Assembly: GCA_003135035.1 (NCBI GenBank)
Contig: PLDE01000200.1
Coordinates: forward strand, 1-9,990
Length of the DNA: 9,990 bases
Direction of reading: 5' to 3'
DNA from: Candidatus Dormiibacterota bacterium
GTDB taxonomy: Bacteria > Chloroflexota > Dormibacteria > Aeolococcales > Bog-877
The position numbers were made by a program, and so were the translations under genes. Below, piece after piece: positions 1 to 6,753 of the stretch. The notes beneath the pieces are model-generated. The model was not told the origin of the DNA and did no database searches. It saw nothing but the letters and a program-made list of their open reading frames with translations. The stretch's first letter is position 1, and each line of letters starts with the position of its first letter.

Positions 1-129
1 GGCCGTGGGACCGAGGATCGCCCGCACTTGTTTGCCGGGTAGCATGTGGAGAAGGATGAAAGTGATGATCGTCACGCCGATGATCACGATCAGGGACTGG
101 AATACTCGCCGGATGATGTAGCCGATCAC
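1..129 (-). CDS. ABC importer permease, DppB/OppB type (N-terminal fragment)
   Basis: The first 43 codons of a membrane permease are present; the rest lies beyond the left edge. The translation contains IGYIIRRVFQSLIVIIGVT followed by a hydrophobic run ending in LLHMLPG. This is the classic first transmembrane helix of the DppB/OppB (BPD_transp_1) family, whose members usually start with a short YIxRR motif and reach the LPGD/LPGK turn around residue 30. Start choice: GTG at 127-129, with an in-frame TGA three codons upstream and GGAG at 139-142 nine bases before it. The gene follows the substrate-binding protein gene by about 100 bases on the same strand, so it should be the channel subunit of the same importer. 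A second permease (DppC-like) and ATPases would be expected further left but cannot be seen. The substrate is unknown. Confidence 0.88.
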   Translation of the reverse strand, partial: MIGYIIRRVFQSLIVIIGVTIITFILLHMLPGKQVRAILGPTA

Positions 130-179
130 CTCACTTCACTCCATTTCCAGTCGAGCAGGCCAGTCCCGTGAATCGGCTA

Positions 180-208
180 ACGGGGCTCGGCTCAGTGCCG
201 AGCCCCGT
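180..208 (-). terminator. Strong intercistronic hairpin between binding protein and permease genes
   Basis: A perfect 12-bp inverted repeat, ACGGGGCTCGGC (180-191) and GCCGAGCCCCGT (197-208), encloses a 5-base loop. It starts 24 bases after the stop codon of the binding-protein gene in transcript direction. Neither strand has a U-tract after the stem, so it is not a textbook intrinsic terminator. The position suits a partial terminator or 3'-end stabilising element that keeps binding protein above permease levels, as is known for other importer operons such as malE-malF. The structure is seen directly; the role is inferred. Confidence 0.6.
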
Positions 209-231
209 GCCGTCAATCTTGAAATCGCTAG

Positions 232-2121
232 CTAGGAGAGTCGGTAGTTCTCGGGATAGAGCACGTCGAAGATGCCCTGAGGCACGAACCCCGTGAGCTT
301 GGTGTTGTAGACGGTCAGCGCCTGGGGAGCGTTAGGCATCCAGAGCACCGGCAGCTGGTCTGCCAGATAGTTCTCGTACTTGTCGATCGCCGTGATCTCG
401 GCCTTGGCTGTCGAGGCGGTCGTGGTGGCCTTGATCAAAGCGTTGGCTTCGGCGTTGTCGTAGTTGCCGGTGTTGGAGGTGGCTCCGGTTTCCCAAAGCT
501 CCTCGCCAGTCGGCAGGTAGTCAGGAGCGTAGATCCAGCCGGCGCCCCAGTTGTCCAACTGCCATGAGTAGCCGGGGGTGTAGGCGTTGCCGACCACATC
601 ACCGAAGGGCTCGGGCGTCTTGACCACCGCGTCGATGCCTGCCTGCTGCTTCCAGCCGGAAACCAGGCTGGTCATCTCGTCAGTGAACACGTTGCCCACC
701 GACGCGTAGAGGAAGCTGAACTGGAGCTTCTCGCCCTGAGTGATGCCGGCTCCGCAGTCAGTTGCGCCCGTGCCCGCCCTGGAGCAGACGCTGGTGCCGC
801 CCTTATTCACCGTCCAACCGTGGTCCTTGAGAAGGGCGACGGCCTTGGCGGGATCGTAGGGGTAGACGCCGTTCTGGTTGGCTTCGAGCTTGGTCAGGAA
901 CGGGTTGTTAGGAGTGTTCGGGACCGGTCCGTTGTTGACCTTGCCCGTTCCTCCGACGTAGTAGTCCTTGATGATCTGCTTCTGATTCACCAGTGACTGC
1001 ATCGCCTGGCGGACGTAGAGCTGCTTGAAGATGGGACCCGCTTGCGCGTTGCTGAAGTCATAGGGCATGTAGTTGGTGGAGTAGATGTCCCAGTAGTTGG
1101 AGGTGAAGCCACTGTGCTTCAGCTCCTTCAGCTGCGAGTAGTCCTCTTGGGGCAGGTACCCGATCGTCAGATCTCCCGCCTTGAGCTCATTGAACTCAGA
1201 CGTGGTGCTGGTGAAAGGAATCTCCTCAAAGGCCTTGACGTCAGGCTTGACAGGACCGGAGTAGCGGGTGTTGGGCACCAACTTGACATAGCCCGAGATG
1301 TTGTACGCGGCCACCTTGAAGGGGCCGCTCACCACCTGCCACATCGGGTTGGTGGCGTAGGTGCTGGTGTCCTGGGATTCCACGTTGATGTACTGGGCGA
1401 CCGCCAGGGCACCGGCTGTGGCCGTGCCGGGGACCGTCTGGTCGTAGTTGCCGACAGGACTGGTCGCCGAAGTCTTGTCCCAACTGGCCTGGGGCATTGG
1501 CGTGATCTGGCTCAACTCGTTGTAGGTGAACCAGGTCGGGTTGTAGGACGCGTTGAGCTGCATGACCACGGTGTAGGTCCCGGTGGCGGTGTAGCTGGTC
1601 ACGTTGTCCGGGAACAGGCCCGGTACATAGGCGCCCCAGCTGGGGCCGGGAGCCGAGGCGTTGCCGACGTTGGCGGCCCCAGGACTGACGGCCGCCTTGA
1701 GGACATTCATCCAGAAAGTGACGTCCCGGGCGGTGATCGGAGCCCCGTTAGACCAAACCCAGTGCTTGAGATTGATCGTCACTGTCTTGTTGTTGTTGCT
1801 GTAAGTGGGCGGGGCAGCCAGGCTCAAGCTGTCGTTGAGGACCGGCTTGCCGCTATCCCCGAACCAGTACAAGGGCCGGTAGATGAACTCCGAGAACTGA
1901 GACAGGTTGCTGGTCGTGAAGTAGGTGCTACCGCTAACCGGCGAGATGTAATTGGGTCCCGAGTTAGGCGCCTCGGCCCAGGTCACAATCTTGCTGGCGG
2001 ATCCAGAGGACGAGGCCGCGCTGGCCGTCAGAGCTCCAGAACCGATGCCTGCCACTGTCAGAGCAGCCAGGGCGGCCAGGCCCGCAGTGCGCCAGACCGC
2101 CACTCTAGAAATCTTTCTCAT
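232..2121 (-). CDS. ABC transporter family-5 substrate-binding protein (oligopeptide/dipeptide type)
   Basis: The extracellular solute receptor of an ABC importer, 629 aa, somewhat longer than the usual 500-600 aa. Residues 1-35 form a signal peptide (MRKISR n-region, Ala/Leu-rich core, likely cleavage after T-A-S-A at about residue 35). SBP_bac_5 (PF00496) landmarks are visible: a hydrophobic strand plus WSNGAPITARDVTFW (123-137), a GPFKVAAY segment (267-273), VRQAMQSLVNQKQII (370-384) with GPVP (398-401), and YPYDPAKAVALLKDHGW (420-436). The only cysteines, C446 and C456, bracket a short loop and could form a disulfide. There is no lipobox cysteine, unlike most Gram-positive homologues. The ATG has GGAGG at 2135-2139, 13 bases upstream, a slightly long spacing. 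The gene lies between a two-component system and a permease gene. The family binds peptides, nickel, oligosaccharides and others, so the ligand cannot be assigned. Confidence 0.93.
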   Translation of the reverse strand: MRKISRVAVWRTAGLAALAALTVAGIGSGALTASAASSSGSASKIVTWAEAPNSGPNYISPVSGSTYFTTSNLSQFSEFIYRPLYWFGDSGKPVLNDSLSLAAPPTYSNNNKTVTINLKHWVWSNGAPITARDVTFWMNVLKAAVSPGAANVGNASAPGPSWGAYVPGLFPDNVTSYTATGTYTVVMQLNASYNPTWFTYNELSQITPMPQASWDKTSATSPVGNYDQTVPGTATAGALAVAQYINVESQDTSTYATNPMWQVVSGPFKVAAYNISGYVKLVPNTRYSGPVKPDVKAFEEIPFTSTTSEFNELKAGDLTIGYLPQEDYSQLKELKHSGFTSNYWDIYSTNYMPYDFSNAQAGPIFKQLYVRQAMQSLVNQKQIIKDYYVGGTGKVNNGPVPNTPNNPFLTKLEANQNGVYPYDPAKAVALLKDHGWTVNKGGTSVCSRAGTGATDCGAGITQGEKLQFSFLYASVGNVFTDEMTSLVSGWKQQAGIDAVVKTPEPFGDVVGNAYTPGYSWQLDNWGAGWIYAPDYLPTGEELWETGATSNTGNYDNAEANALIKATTTASTAKAEITAIDKYENYLADQLPVLWMPNAPQALTVYNTKLTGFVPQGIFDVLYPENYRLS

Positions 2122-2171
2122 CGGTTTGATAGATCCTCCATAGCCCAGGTGCCAGCACCACCTCGGGTAGC

Positions 2172-2231
2172 TGCCGCCTAAGTGCGATCACCCTGCAGGG
2201 ATGCAGGTGTGTGTCGGCATATTAGGCGGCA
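2172..2231. repeat. 10-bp perfect inverted repeat spanning the binding-protein promoter
   Basis: TGCCGCCTAA (2172-2181) and TTAGGCGGCA (2222-2231) are perfect inverted copies whose centres are 50 bp apart. The right arm overlaps the upstream half of the candidate -10 element. A smaller palindrome, CCCTGCAGGG (2191-2200), lies inside. As DNA the arms could be two sites for a dimeric regulator, possibly the neighbouring NarL-type regulator. As RNA they could pair only in read-through transcripts from the regulator gene, because transcripts starting near 2212 lack the right arm. Function is inferred. Confidence 0.5.
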
Positions 2232-2248
2232 CGCTAGGAGCTTGTCAT
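2219..2248 (-). promoter_or_regulatory. Candidate sigma-70-type promoter for the binding-protein gene
   Basis: Reading the minus strand, ATGACA (2248-2243, five of six bases of TTGACA) is followed after 18 bases by TAATAT (2224-2219, four of six of TATAAT). The -35 element overlaps the stop codon of the response regulator gene. A start about seven bases downstream, near 2212, would give a leader of about 90 bases before the ATG at 2121. This would let the binding-protein gene be transcribed apart from the kinase and regulator. The match is good for a GC-rich genome but no start site is demonstrated. Confidence 0.5.
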
Positions 2249-2874
2249 CCCCCGTTGGCATGATTATTAACCTGCCCCGGGGCCGAGCTGGAGATCAGCC
2301 CCTGCCGCCAACCTCTGAGGACCGCCCCGGCGCGGTCGCTGGCGCCGAGCTTGTTGAGGAGGTGGCTGACATGGGTCTTGACCGTGTTCTCGGTGATCCC
2401 CAGAGCCTGGGCGATGGCTTGGTTCGACATCTCTTGGCTCATGCACTCGAGGACCTCAAGCTCGCGCGGGCTGATGGGATCGGACTCTGCCCCCACCCCG
2501 ATCAGGGTCTCTCCGGCAGCCACCCGGCGGATGGCGCTGGTGAGCTCCTCCTGACTGACGTCCTTGAGCAGGTAGCCGCTGGCGCCGGCCCGCGAACTGA
2601 GGATGAGGTAGTTTTCGTGGCCGAAGGTGGTCAGGATGATGACCCTGGCGGAAGGCAAAACCTCGCGCAGCTGCTTCAGCGCAGCGATTCCGTCCACCCC
2701 CTCCATCTGCACGTCCATGAGGACGACGTCGGGCCTAGTGGCGAGCGCCATTTCCACTGCCGCCGCGCCGTCGCCGACGTCGCCGACAACCTCCAGGTCA
2801 GCTTCCGCCTCCAACATGGTGCAGATGCCCTCACGAACCACGGGGTGGTCGTCAGCCACCAGAACCCGGATCAG
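2245..2874 (-). CDS. NarL/FixJ-family DNA-binding response regulator, probable CTG start
   Basis: The cytoplasmic output partner of the kinase encoded just upstream; 209 aa from the proposed start. The receiver domain occupies about residues 1-120, with acidic pair D8/D9, phosphoacceptor D54 in LMDVQM, T82 and K104 in LLKD. A LuxR-type helix-turn-helix spans about 133-187 (SPRELEVL, then NQAIAQALGITENTVKTHV). The first ATG/GTG is a GTG at 2857-2859, but it would remove the first beta strand (IRVLV) conserved in this family and has no ribosome site. CTG at 2872-2874 restores IRVLVADDHP, overlaps the kinase stop as CTGA, and has GAGGTGAT at 2878-2885 with seven bases between GAGG and the CTG. 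An in-frame TGA four codons above rules out anything longer with a standard start. The overlap implies translational coupling with the kinase. The likely target is the adjacent importer operon. Confidence 0.93.
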   Translation of the reverse strand: MIRVLVADDHPVVREGICTMLEAEADLEVVGDVGDGAAAVEMALATRPDVVLMDVQMEGVDGIAALKQLREVLPSARVIILTTFGHENYLILSSRAGASGYLLKDVSQEELTSAIRRVAAGETLIGVGAESDPISPRELEVLECMSQEMSNQAIAQALGITENTVKTHVSHLLNKLGASDRAGAVLRGWRQGLISSSAPGQVNNHANGG

Positions 2875-5426
2875 CCCATCACCTCACTGGAGGTCAGCTG
2901 GGTGGCCGGCAGGCGCAGGGCCACCGTGGTACCGCCTCCGGGTGAGCTCCTCAGCTCCAGGGTGCCCCCGCAGGCTGCCGCCCGCTCCCCCATCGAGGTG
3001 AGTCCGAAGGCTCCCTGGCGGCTCGGGACGGCGGGATCGAAGCCGATCCCGTCATCGCGCACTTCGAGTGTCAGGCTCGTGCCCTCGCTTCCCAGCGTGA
3101 CTTCAATCTGGGTGGGATGGCCGTGGTGCAAGGCATTGGCGAAGGCCTCTTTGAAGATGCGGAAGGCGGCCACCTCGGACGGCGGGGACAACTCGGGAAT
3201 CGACCCGCGCACCTCCAGTCTTCCGCTCACTGCGGAGCGCTCTCCAACTCGGGCCAGCTCCTCGCGGATGGCGGCCACCAGATCGGAGCGCTGGAGGGCC
3301 TTGGGCCGGAGGTCCCAGACGGATCGACGAGCCTCCTGGAGGCTGGAGCGGGCGAGTTCGATCGCCTGATCCACCGCCTGGCCGGCCCGGCTCGGCTCCC
3401 GCCTCGACCACGCTTGCGCCGCCTGGAGCTGGACCACGATGCCGGCCAAGCCCTGGGCCAGAGTGTCGTGGATCTCCCTAGCGATCCGGTTGCGCTCATT
3501 CAGGGTGGCCATCTCCTGGGTGTCGGCGAAGAGCTGGGCATTGCGCAGGGCCAGGGCCAGCTGTCCACCCACCACTTCCAGCGTCTCGACCTGGCGTTGG
3601 CCTGGGACTTCGTCCTGGCGCAGGACCAGGTAGCCGACCTGGGACCCGGTCACCAGCAGCGGGACCAGCACCAAGTCGTCTATCTGGAGGAGGGTGACGG
3701 GAGCCTTTTGGAACTGTTGCAGGGCCAGGGCCAGCTCCGAGCTGCCTCGCTCGACGTGCTTCTCGGCGGATCTGCCCACCAAGCGGATCCCGTCCGAGAT
3801 GGTGCTGTCCAGGAGGTAGACGGAGACCTCCCGAACGCTCCAGAGCTGGCGCAGGCGATCGGCCGCCGAGTTGGCCACGTCGGAGAGGACCAAAGACCGG
3901 CTGAGATCGGCGCTGACCGAGTTCAGCGTCGCCAACTCCTCGTTGCGCTGCCGGAGTTCAGAAGTGCGCTTCTCCACCCGCTGTTCAAGGTTGCGGTGGG
4001 CGGCGTCAATCAGCTGACGCTGCCCCGAGAGCCGCCTCCGCATTCCCTCCAGGGCCATCTCCAGGGTCCCGATTTCGTCCACCGGCATCGCCGACACCGC
4101 GACCGGTGTCTCCAGGTCACCACCGGCGATCCGCCGCGATGCTCCGGTCAGGTTGGAGAGGGGATTGAGCAAGCGCCGGCTCAAGACGCCAGTCAAGATC
4201 ACCACCAGAACCCCGAGGACGAGCAGGAAGGGCAGCAGCAGAGCGGTCACGCCCACCAGACCCTGGGTGATCTTCTGCGAGAAGCCGACCACGCTGCCGT
4301 CGATGCCGGAGACGGGGATGCCCACTCCGAGGCTCCACTGGCTGGCCGGGAGCGGGCTGTAGAAGACCGACAGCGCCTCGCCATCCAGGTTGACCCCCTC
4401 CTGACCGGAGAGTCCGTGGGTCATGCTCGAGCCGACGCCGAACCAAGGGCTGCTCTTGGCGAGGAGATCGAGGGGCGCGGCCGGATTGCGGTGGGCGCCG
4501 CTGCCGAGATCGGCCTTCCCCGCAGGGGAGTAGCTGAGCAGAGTCCCATCACTGCTCACCAAGAAGGCGTAGCCCCCCTCGGCGTGGCCGGGTGCGCTGG
4601 TGAGGAAGTGGCTGACCAGGCTCTTGACGGTGATATTGGCCCCCACCCAGAAGGGGATTCCATTGGCAGAAGAGGTCTCAGTGGCTACCGTGACCGTCCG
4701 TCCACCGGCGGCCGGGTTGTTGTAGACAGGTGTCCACACCACCGACTGCCCGGACTGGGGCAGCAGGGTGCGCCAGTGGGGGCTGTCAAGGGCGGACGCC
4801 AGGCGGCTCACGCCCTCCTGGTAGGCACTCTGGGGAGGTGACAGCTCGCTCTGGCCGGCCTCCTGGGCACTCGGCACGGCCGACGCCGGGGAGACCGCGA
4901 CGAGACCGCTGTCGGGCAGTTGAACCCAGACGTCGGCGACCTCGGGATGCAACTGATAGACGAGGGCGAGCTGGCTGCTCAGCGACTGCAGCGCCAGGAC
5001 CTCGGGGCCGGGCTGAGCGGCTTGGGCGCCCGGGCCGTAGATGGTGATCCCGGGGGATGACTCCGGCAGGGTCGGCGGTTGCGCCAGGAGCTGACCAGTC
5101 GATCGGCTGAGCAGGGCCACCTCGTCCTGGACCGATTGCAACTCGTCGTTGATCACCTGGGCTCTGCTCTCGACCAGGTCCTGGAGATGGCCGTCCTGAC
5201 TGGTTTCCAGCTGCGTGTTGGCGGACTTCAGGGCGCCGCTGTTGAGCCCGTACAGGGCGGCCATCCCGGCCAGGCTGAAGATGGCCAGCGGAATCACCGA
5301 GACGGCCAGCATCGCCACCAGGATTCGGCGCCGGATGCTGAGCCGGTGCCAGCGCTCGATCCGCCCCAAGAGACTGCGGGTCCGGGTCGCGAGCAGCCGA
5401 CCGGGGTTTCGCCTTGGTCGTGACAT
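2871..5426 (-). CDS. Membrane sensor histidine kinase, Cache-HAMP-GAF-HisKA_3 architecture
   Basis: An 851-aa NarL-family sensor kinase. A basic N-terminus leads into a transmembrane helix at about 34-60. A large outside domain spans about 61-385 and looks like a Cache ligand-binding module: AFLVSSDGTLLSYSP near 287-301 and YSPLPASQWSLGVGIPV near 356-372. A second membrane helix (about 387-414) is followed by HAMP (about 412-468), a coiled coil (about 470-505) and a GAF-like domain (about 505-632). The dimerisation/phosphoacceptor motif is NRIAREIHDTLAQGL with H653. The ATPase domain has N-box E760/N764, DDGIGF (791-796) and GLTSMGERA (808-816), so all catalytic motifs look intact. It should autophosphorylate on an extracellular cue and pass phosphate to the regulator whose gene overlaps its stop codon. 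The ATG at 5424-5426 has only a weak ribosome site (GGTAGG), with a short in-frame leader ORF just above. The ligand is unknown. Confidence 0.93.
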   Translation of the reverse strand: MSRPRRNPGRLLATRTRSLLGRIERWHRLSIRRRILVAMLAVSVIPLAIFSLAGMAALYGLNSGALKSANTQLETSQDGHLQDLVESRAQVINDELQSVQDEVALLSRSTGQLLAQPPTLPESSPGITIYGPGAQAAQPGPEVLALQSLSSQLALVYQLHPEVADVWVQLPDSGLVAVSPASAVPSAQEAGQSELSPPQSAYQEGVSRLASALDSPHWRTLLPQSGQSVVWTPVYNNPAAGGRTVTVATETSSANGIPFWVGANITVKSLVSHFLTSAPGHAEGGYAFLVSSDGTLLSYSPAGKADLGSGAHRNPAAPLDLLAKSSPWFGVGSSMTHGLSGQEGVNLDGEALSVFYSPLPASQWSLGVGIPVSGIDGSVVGFSQKITQGLVGVTALLLPFLLVLGVLVVILTGVLSRRLLNPLSNLTGASRRIAGGDLETPVAVSAMPVDEIGTLEMALEGMRRRLSGQRQLIDAAHRNLEQRVEKRTSELRQRNEELATLNSVSADLSRSLVLSDVANSAADRLRQLWSVREVSVYLLDSTISDGIRLVGRSAEKHVERGSSELALALQQFQKAPVTLLQIDDLVLVPLLVTGSQVGYLVLRQDEVPGQRQVETLEVVGGQLALALRNAQLFADTQEMATLNERNRIAREIHDTLAQGLAGIVVQLQAAQAWSRREPSRAGQAVDQAIELARSSLQEARRSVWDLRPKALQRSDLVAAIREELARVGERSAVSGRLEVRGSIPELSPPSEVAAFRIFKEAFANALHHGHPTQIEVTLGSEGTSLTLEVRDDGIGFDPAVPSRQGAFGLTSMGERAAACGGTLELRSSPGGGTTVALRLPATQLTSSEVMG

Positions 5427-5429
5427 GAC

Positions 5430-5465
5430 CTACCCGATACTCAGGGATTGGATCGAGGCGGCCAT
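5430..5465 (-). CDS. Possible 11-codon leader ORF upstream of the sensor kinase
   Basis: Starting from ATG at 5463-5465, the minus strand encodes MAASIQSLSIG and stops at TAG (5430-5432), with only a GTC codon between this stop and the kinase ATG. AGGAG at 5473-5477, seven bases before the ATG, is a far better ribosome site than the one in front of the kinase gene. It is in frame with the kinase, so termination-reinitiation or stop-codon readthrough could couple the two. It could also be chance, or the TAG could be a sequencing error hiding a longer kinase N-terminus. Codon content is unremarkable and the peptide matches nothing I recognise. Confidence 0.4.
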   Translation of the reverse strand: MAASIQSLSIG

Positions 5466-5483
5466 GGTAACGCTCCTATAGGG

Positions 5484-5501
5484 ATGGCAAGCGCTTGCCA
5501 T
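5484..5501. promoter_or_regulatory. LacI/GalR-type operator palindrome
   Basis: ATGGCAAGCGCTTGCCAT is a perfect 18-bp palindrome with the AAnCGnTT core and central CpG typical of LacI/GalR-family operators. It lies in the divergent region between the sensor-kinase operon (leader ORF start 5465) and the glycerate kinase gene (start 5542), so one bound dimer could affect both. A minus-strand -10-like TACTCT at 5508-5503 would place the kinase-operon start inside the palindrome, the geometry of a repressor site. No LacI-family gene is in the window. Palindrome and core are seen; the regulator is inferred. Confidence 0.6.
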
Positions 5502-5529
5502 GAGAGTACGCGGCTGACTCGGCATCGGT

Positions 5530-5535
5530 TACACC
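5530..5535 (+). promoter_or_regulatory. Weak -10-like element close to the glycerate kinase start
   Basis: TACACC ends six bases before the ATG at 5542, the spacing expected when transcription starts at or beside the start codon. No convincing -35 element is seen about 17 bases upstream. The AGGGG next to the ATG is too close to act as a normal ribosome site. A leaderless transcript is therefore possible but weakly supported. Confidence 0.25.
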
Positions 5536-5541
5536 TAGGGG

Positions 5542-6717
5542 ATGCCGGAGCTTGCCCAAGCAGCCCCGCCGGGGCGAGTGCTAATCGCTCCCAACGCCTT
5601 CAAAGGGACCCTGAGCGCAGCCCTAGCGGCCCAGGCTATCGGCGCCGGAGTGGCGAGGGCATGGCCCCTAGCGAGATGCCGGTCCATGCCCCTGGCGGAC
5701 GGAGGCGACGGCTTCCTGGAGACCCTCCTCTCGGTGCCGGGAAGCGACCGCTTCCAGATCCAGGTGCCCGGCCCCCTGCTCGAACCTGTCTCGGCCAGCC
5801 TGGGTTGGCTCGGCGGCGACCGTGATCGAGTGGCGGTGGTGGAGCTGGCCAATTGCTGTGGGCTCGTCCTGGTCGGCCGCCCAACTCCGGACACCTCCCT
5901 GCGGGCGAGCACCAGAGGCCTGGGGGAGCTGATTGTCGCCGCCCTGGATCAACGAGCCCAGCGGGTGCTGATCGGGCTCGGCGGCAGCGCCTCCACCGAC
6001 GGCGGAGCCGGCCTGGGCCAGGCCTTCGGATTCCGCTTCCTGGATCGGTCGGGCGAGCCCATCCGCCCAGGCGGAGCGGGACTGCTCGACCTCGACCGAA
6101 TCGAGGCGCCCGCTGCCTCACCTCGGTTCCCGGGCCCGAAGTTGGTGGCTGCCTGCGACGTCGATAACCCACTCCTGGGGAAGCTCGGAGCCGCAGCCAC
6201 TTTCGGCCCCCAGAAGGGAGCCGACGCCCAGACCGTGCGGCTCCTGGAGCGCGGCCTATCCCGGCTGGCTGAGCTGGTGGATCGGGACCTCCAACTCGTG
6301 AGGCTGGATTCGCAGCCGGGCATGGGAGCGGCCGGAGGGGCCGCCTTTGGCTTGGCCGCGTTTGGCGGAGCACGCCTGGAGTCCGGGGTTGCGCTGGTGG
6401 CGGCCGCGGTGGGACTCGACCAAGCTCTTGACGAGGCGGACCTGGTGATCACTGGCGAGGGTCGCTTCGACGAGGCCAGCTTGCGCGGCAAGGTCACCGG
6501 AGAAGTGGTGCGGCGCTGCGGTGAGCGCCAGCTCACCTGTCTGGTGCTGACCGGCAGCGTGGACGCCTCGGCGCAGACTGAGGTGAGGGCCCTGGGTGGG
6601 CGGATCATGCTGACTTCGCCCGGAGGCGGCCCGCGCCGGGGGATCAGCCCGGAGGCGGCCTTCTCCGAGTTGCGAGAAGCGACGACCCAAGCTTGCCTGG
6701 GCCTTGGCGCGGTCTAA
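5542..6717 (+). CDS. Glycerate 2-kinase (GlxK/GarK family)
   Basis: Phosphorylates D-glycerate with ATP to 2-phosphoglycerate, linking glyoxylate, glycerate or serine breakdown to lower glycolysis/gluconeogenesis in the cytoplasm. At 391 aa it is the normal length for the Gly_kinase family (PF02595). Family blocks are present in order: VLIAPNAFKGTLSA (13-26), MPLADGGDGF (49-58), the Gly-rich IGLGGSASTDGGAG (144-157), ACDVDNPLLG (204-213), FGPQKGA (221-227), GMGAAGGAAFG (260-270), and ADLVITGEGRFDEASLRGK (299-317). The conserved part begins only at residue 12, so the GTG at 5578-5580 is an alternative start; neither has a good ribosome site. The gene is divergent from the kinase operon across a LacI-type operator and convergent with the aminotransferase gene, whose stop is 36 bases away. 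No clear terminator is seen between them. The choice between glxK and garK cannot be made from sequence alone. Confidence 0.92.
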   Translation: MPELAQAAPPGRVLIAPNAFKGTLSAALAAQAIGAGVARAWPLARCRSMPLADGGDGFLETLLSVPGSDRFQIQVPGPLLEPVSASLGWLGGDRDRVAVVELANCCGLVLVGRPTPDTSLRASTRGLGELIVAALDQRAQRVLIGLGGSASTDGGAGLGQAFGFRFLDRSGEPIRPGGAGLLDLDRIEAPAASPRFPGPKLVAACDVDNPLLGKLGAAATFGPQKGADAQTVRLLERGLSRLAELVDRDLQLVRLDSQPGMGAAGGAAFGLAAFGGARLESGVALVAAAVGLDQALDEADLVITGEGRFDEASLRGKVTGEVVRRCGERQLTCLVLTGSVDASAQTEVRALGGRIMLTSPGGGPRRGISPEAAFSELREATTQACLGLGAV

Positions 6718-6753
6718 AGCGCGACTGCTCGGGTGGCCGCGGGTAGGCCGGGT

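Noticed and set aside
1042..3369. Plus-strand open frames (1042-2181 and 2182-3369)
   Set aside because: Antisense to the binding-protein, regulator and kinase genes, with no family similarity and no ribosome sites.
3117..4841. Long open frame on the plus strand (about 570 codons)
   Set aside because: It lies wholly antisense to the sensor kinase gene, whose domains are clear. Its translation is low-complexity (His/Gln/Gly/Arg-rich) with no recognisable domain, as expected from GC-rich antisense frames.
5475..5480. Minus-strand TATAGG as the -10 of the kinase operon
   Set aside because: It overlaps the AGGAG ribosome site of the leader ORF, and no -35 is found at 16-18 bases. The TACTCT at 5508-5503 fits better.
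6718..6753. Possible bidirectional terminator between glycerate kinase and ilvE
   Set aside because: Only short GGCC self-pairing around CCGCGG is seen, without a long stem or T-tract.
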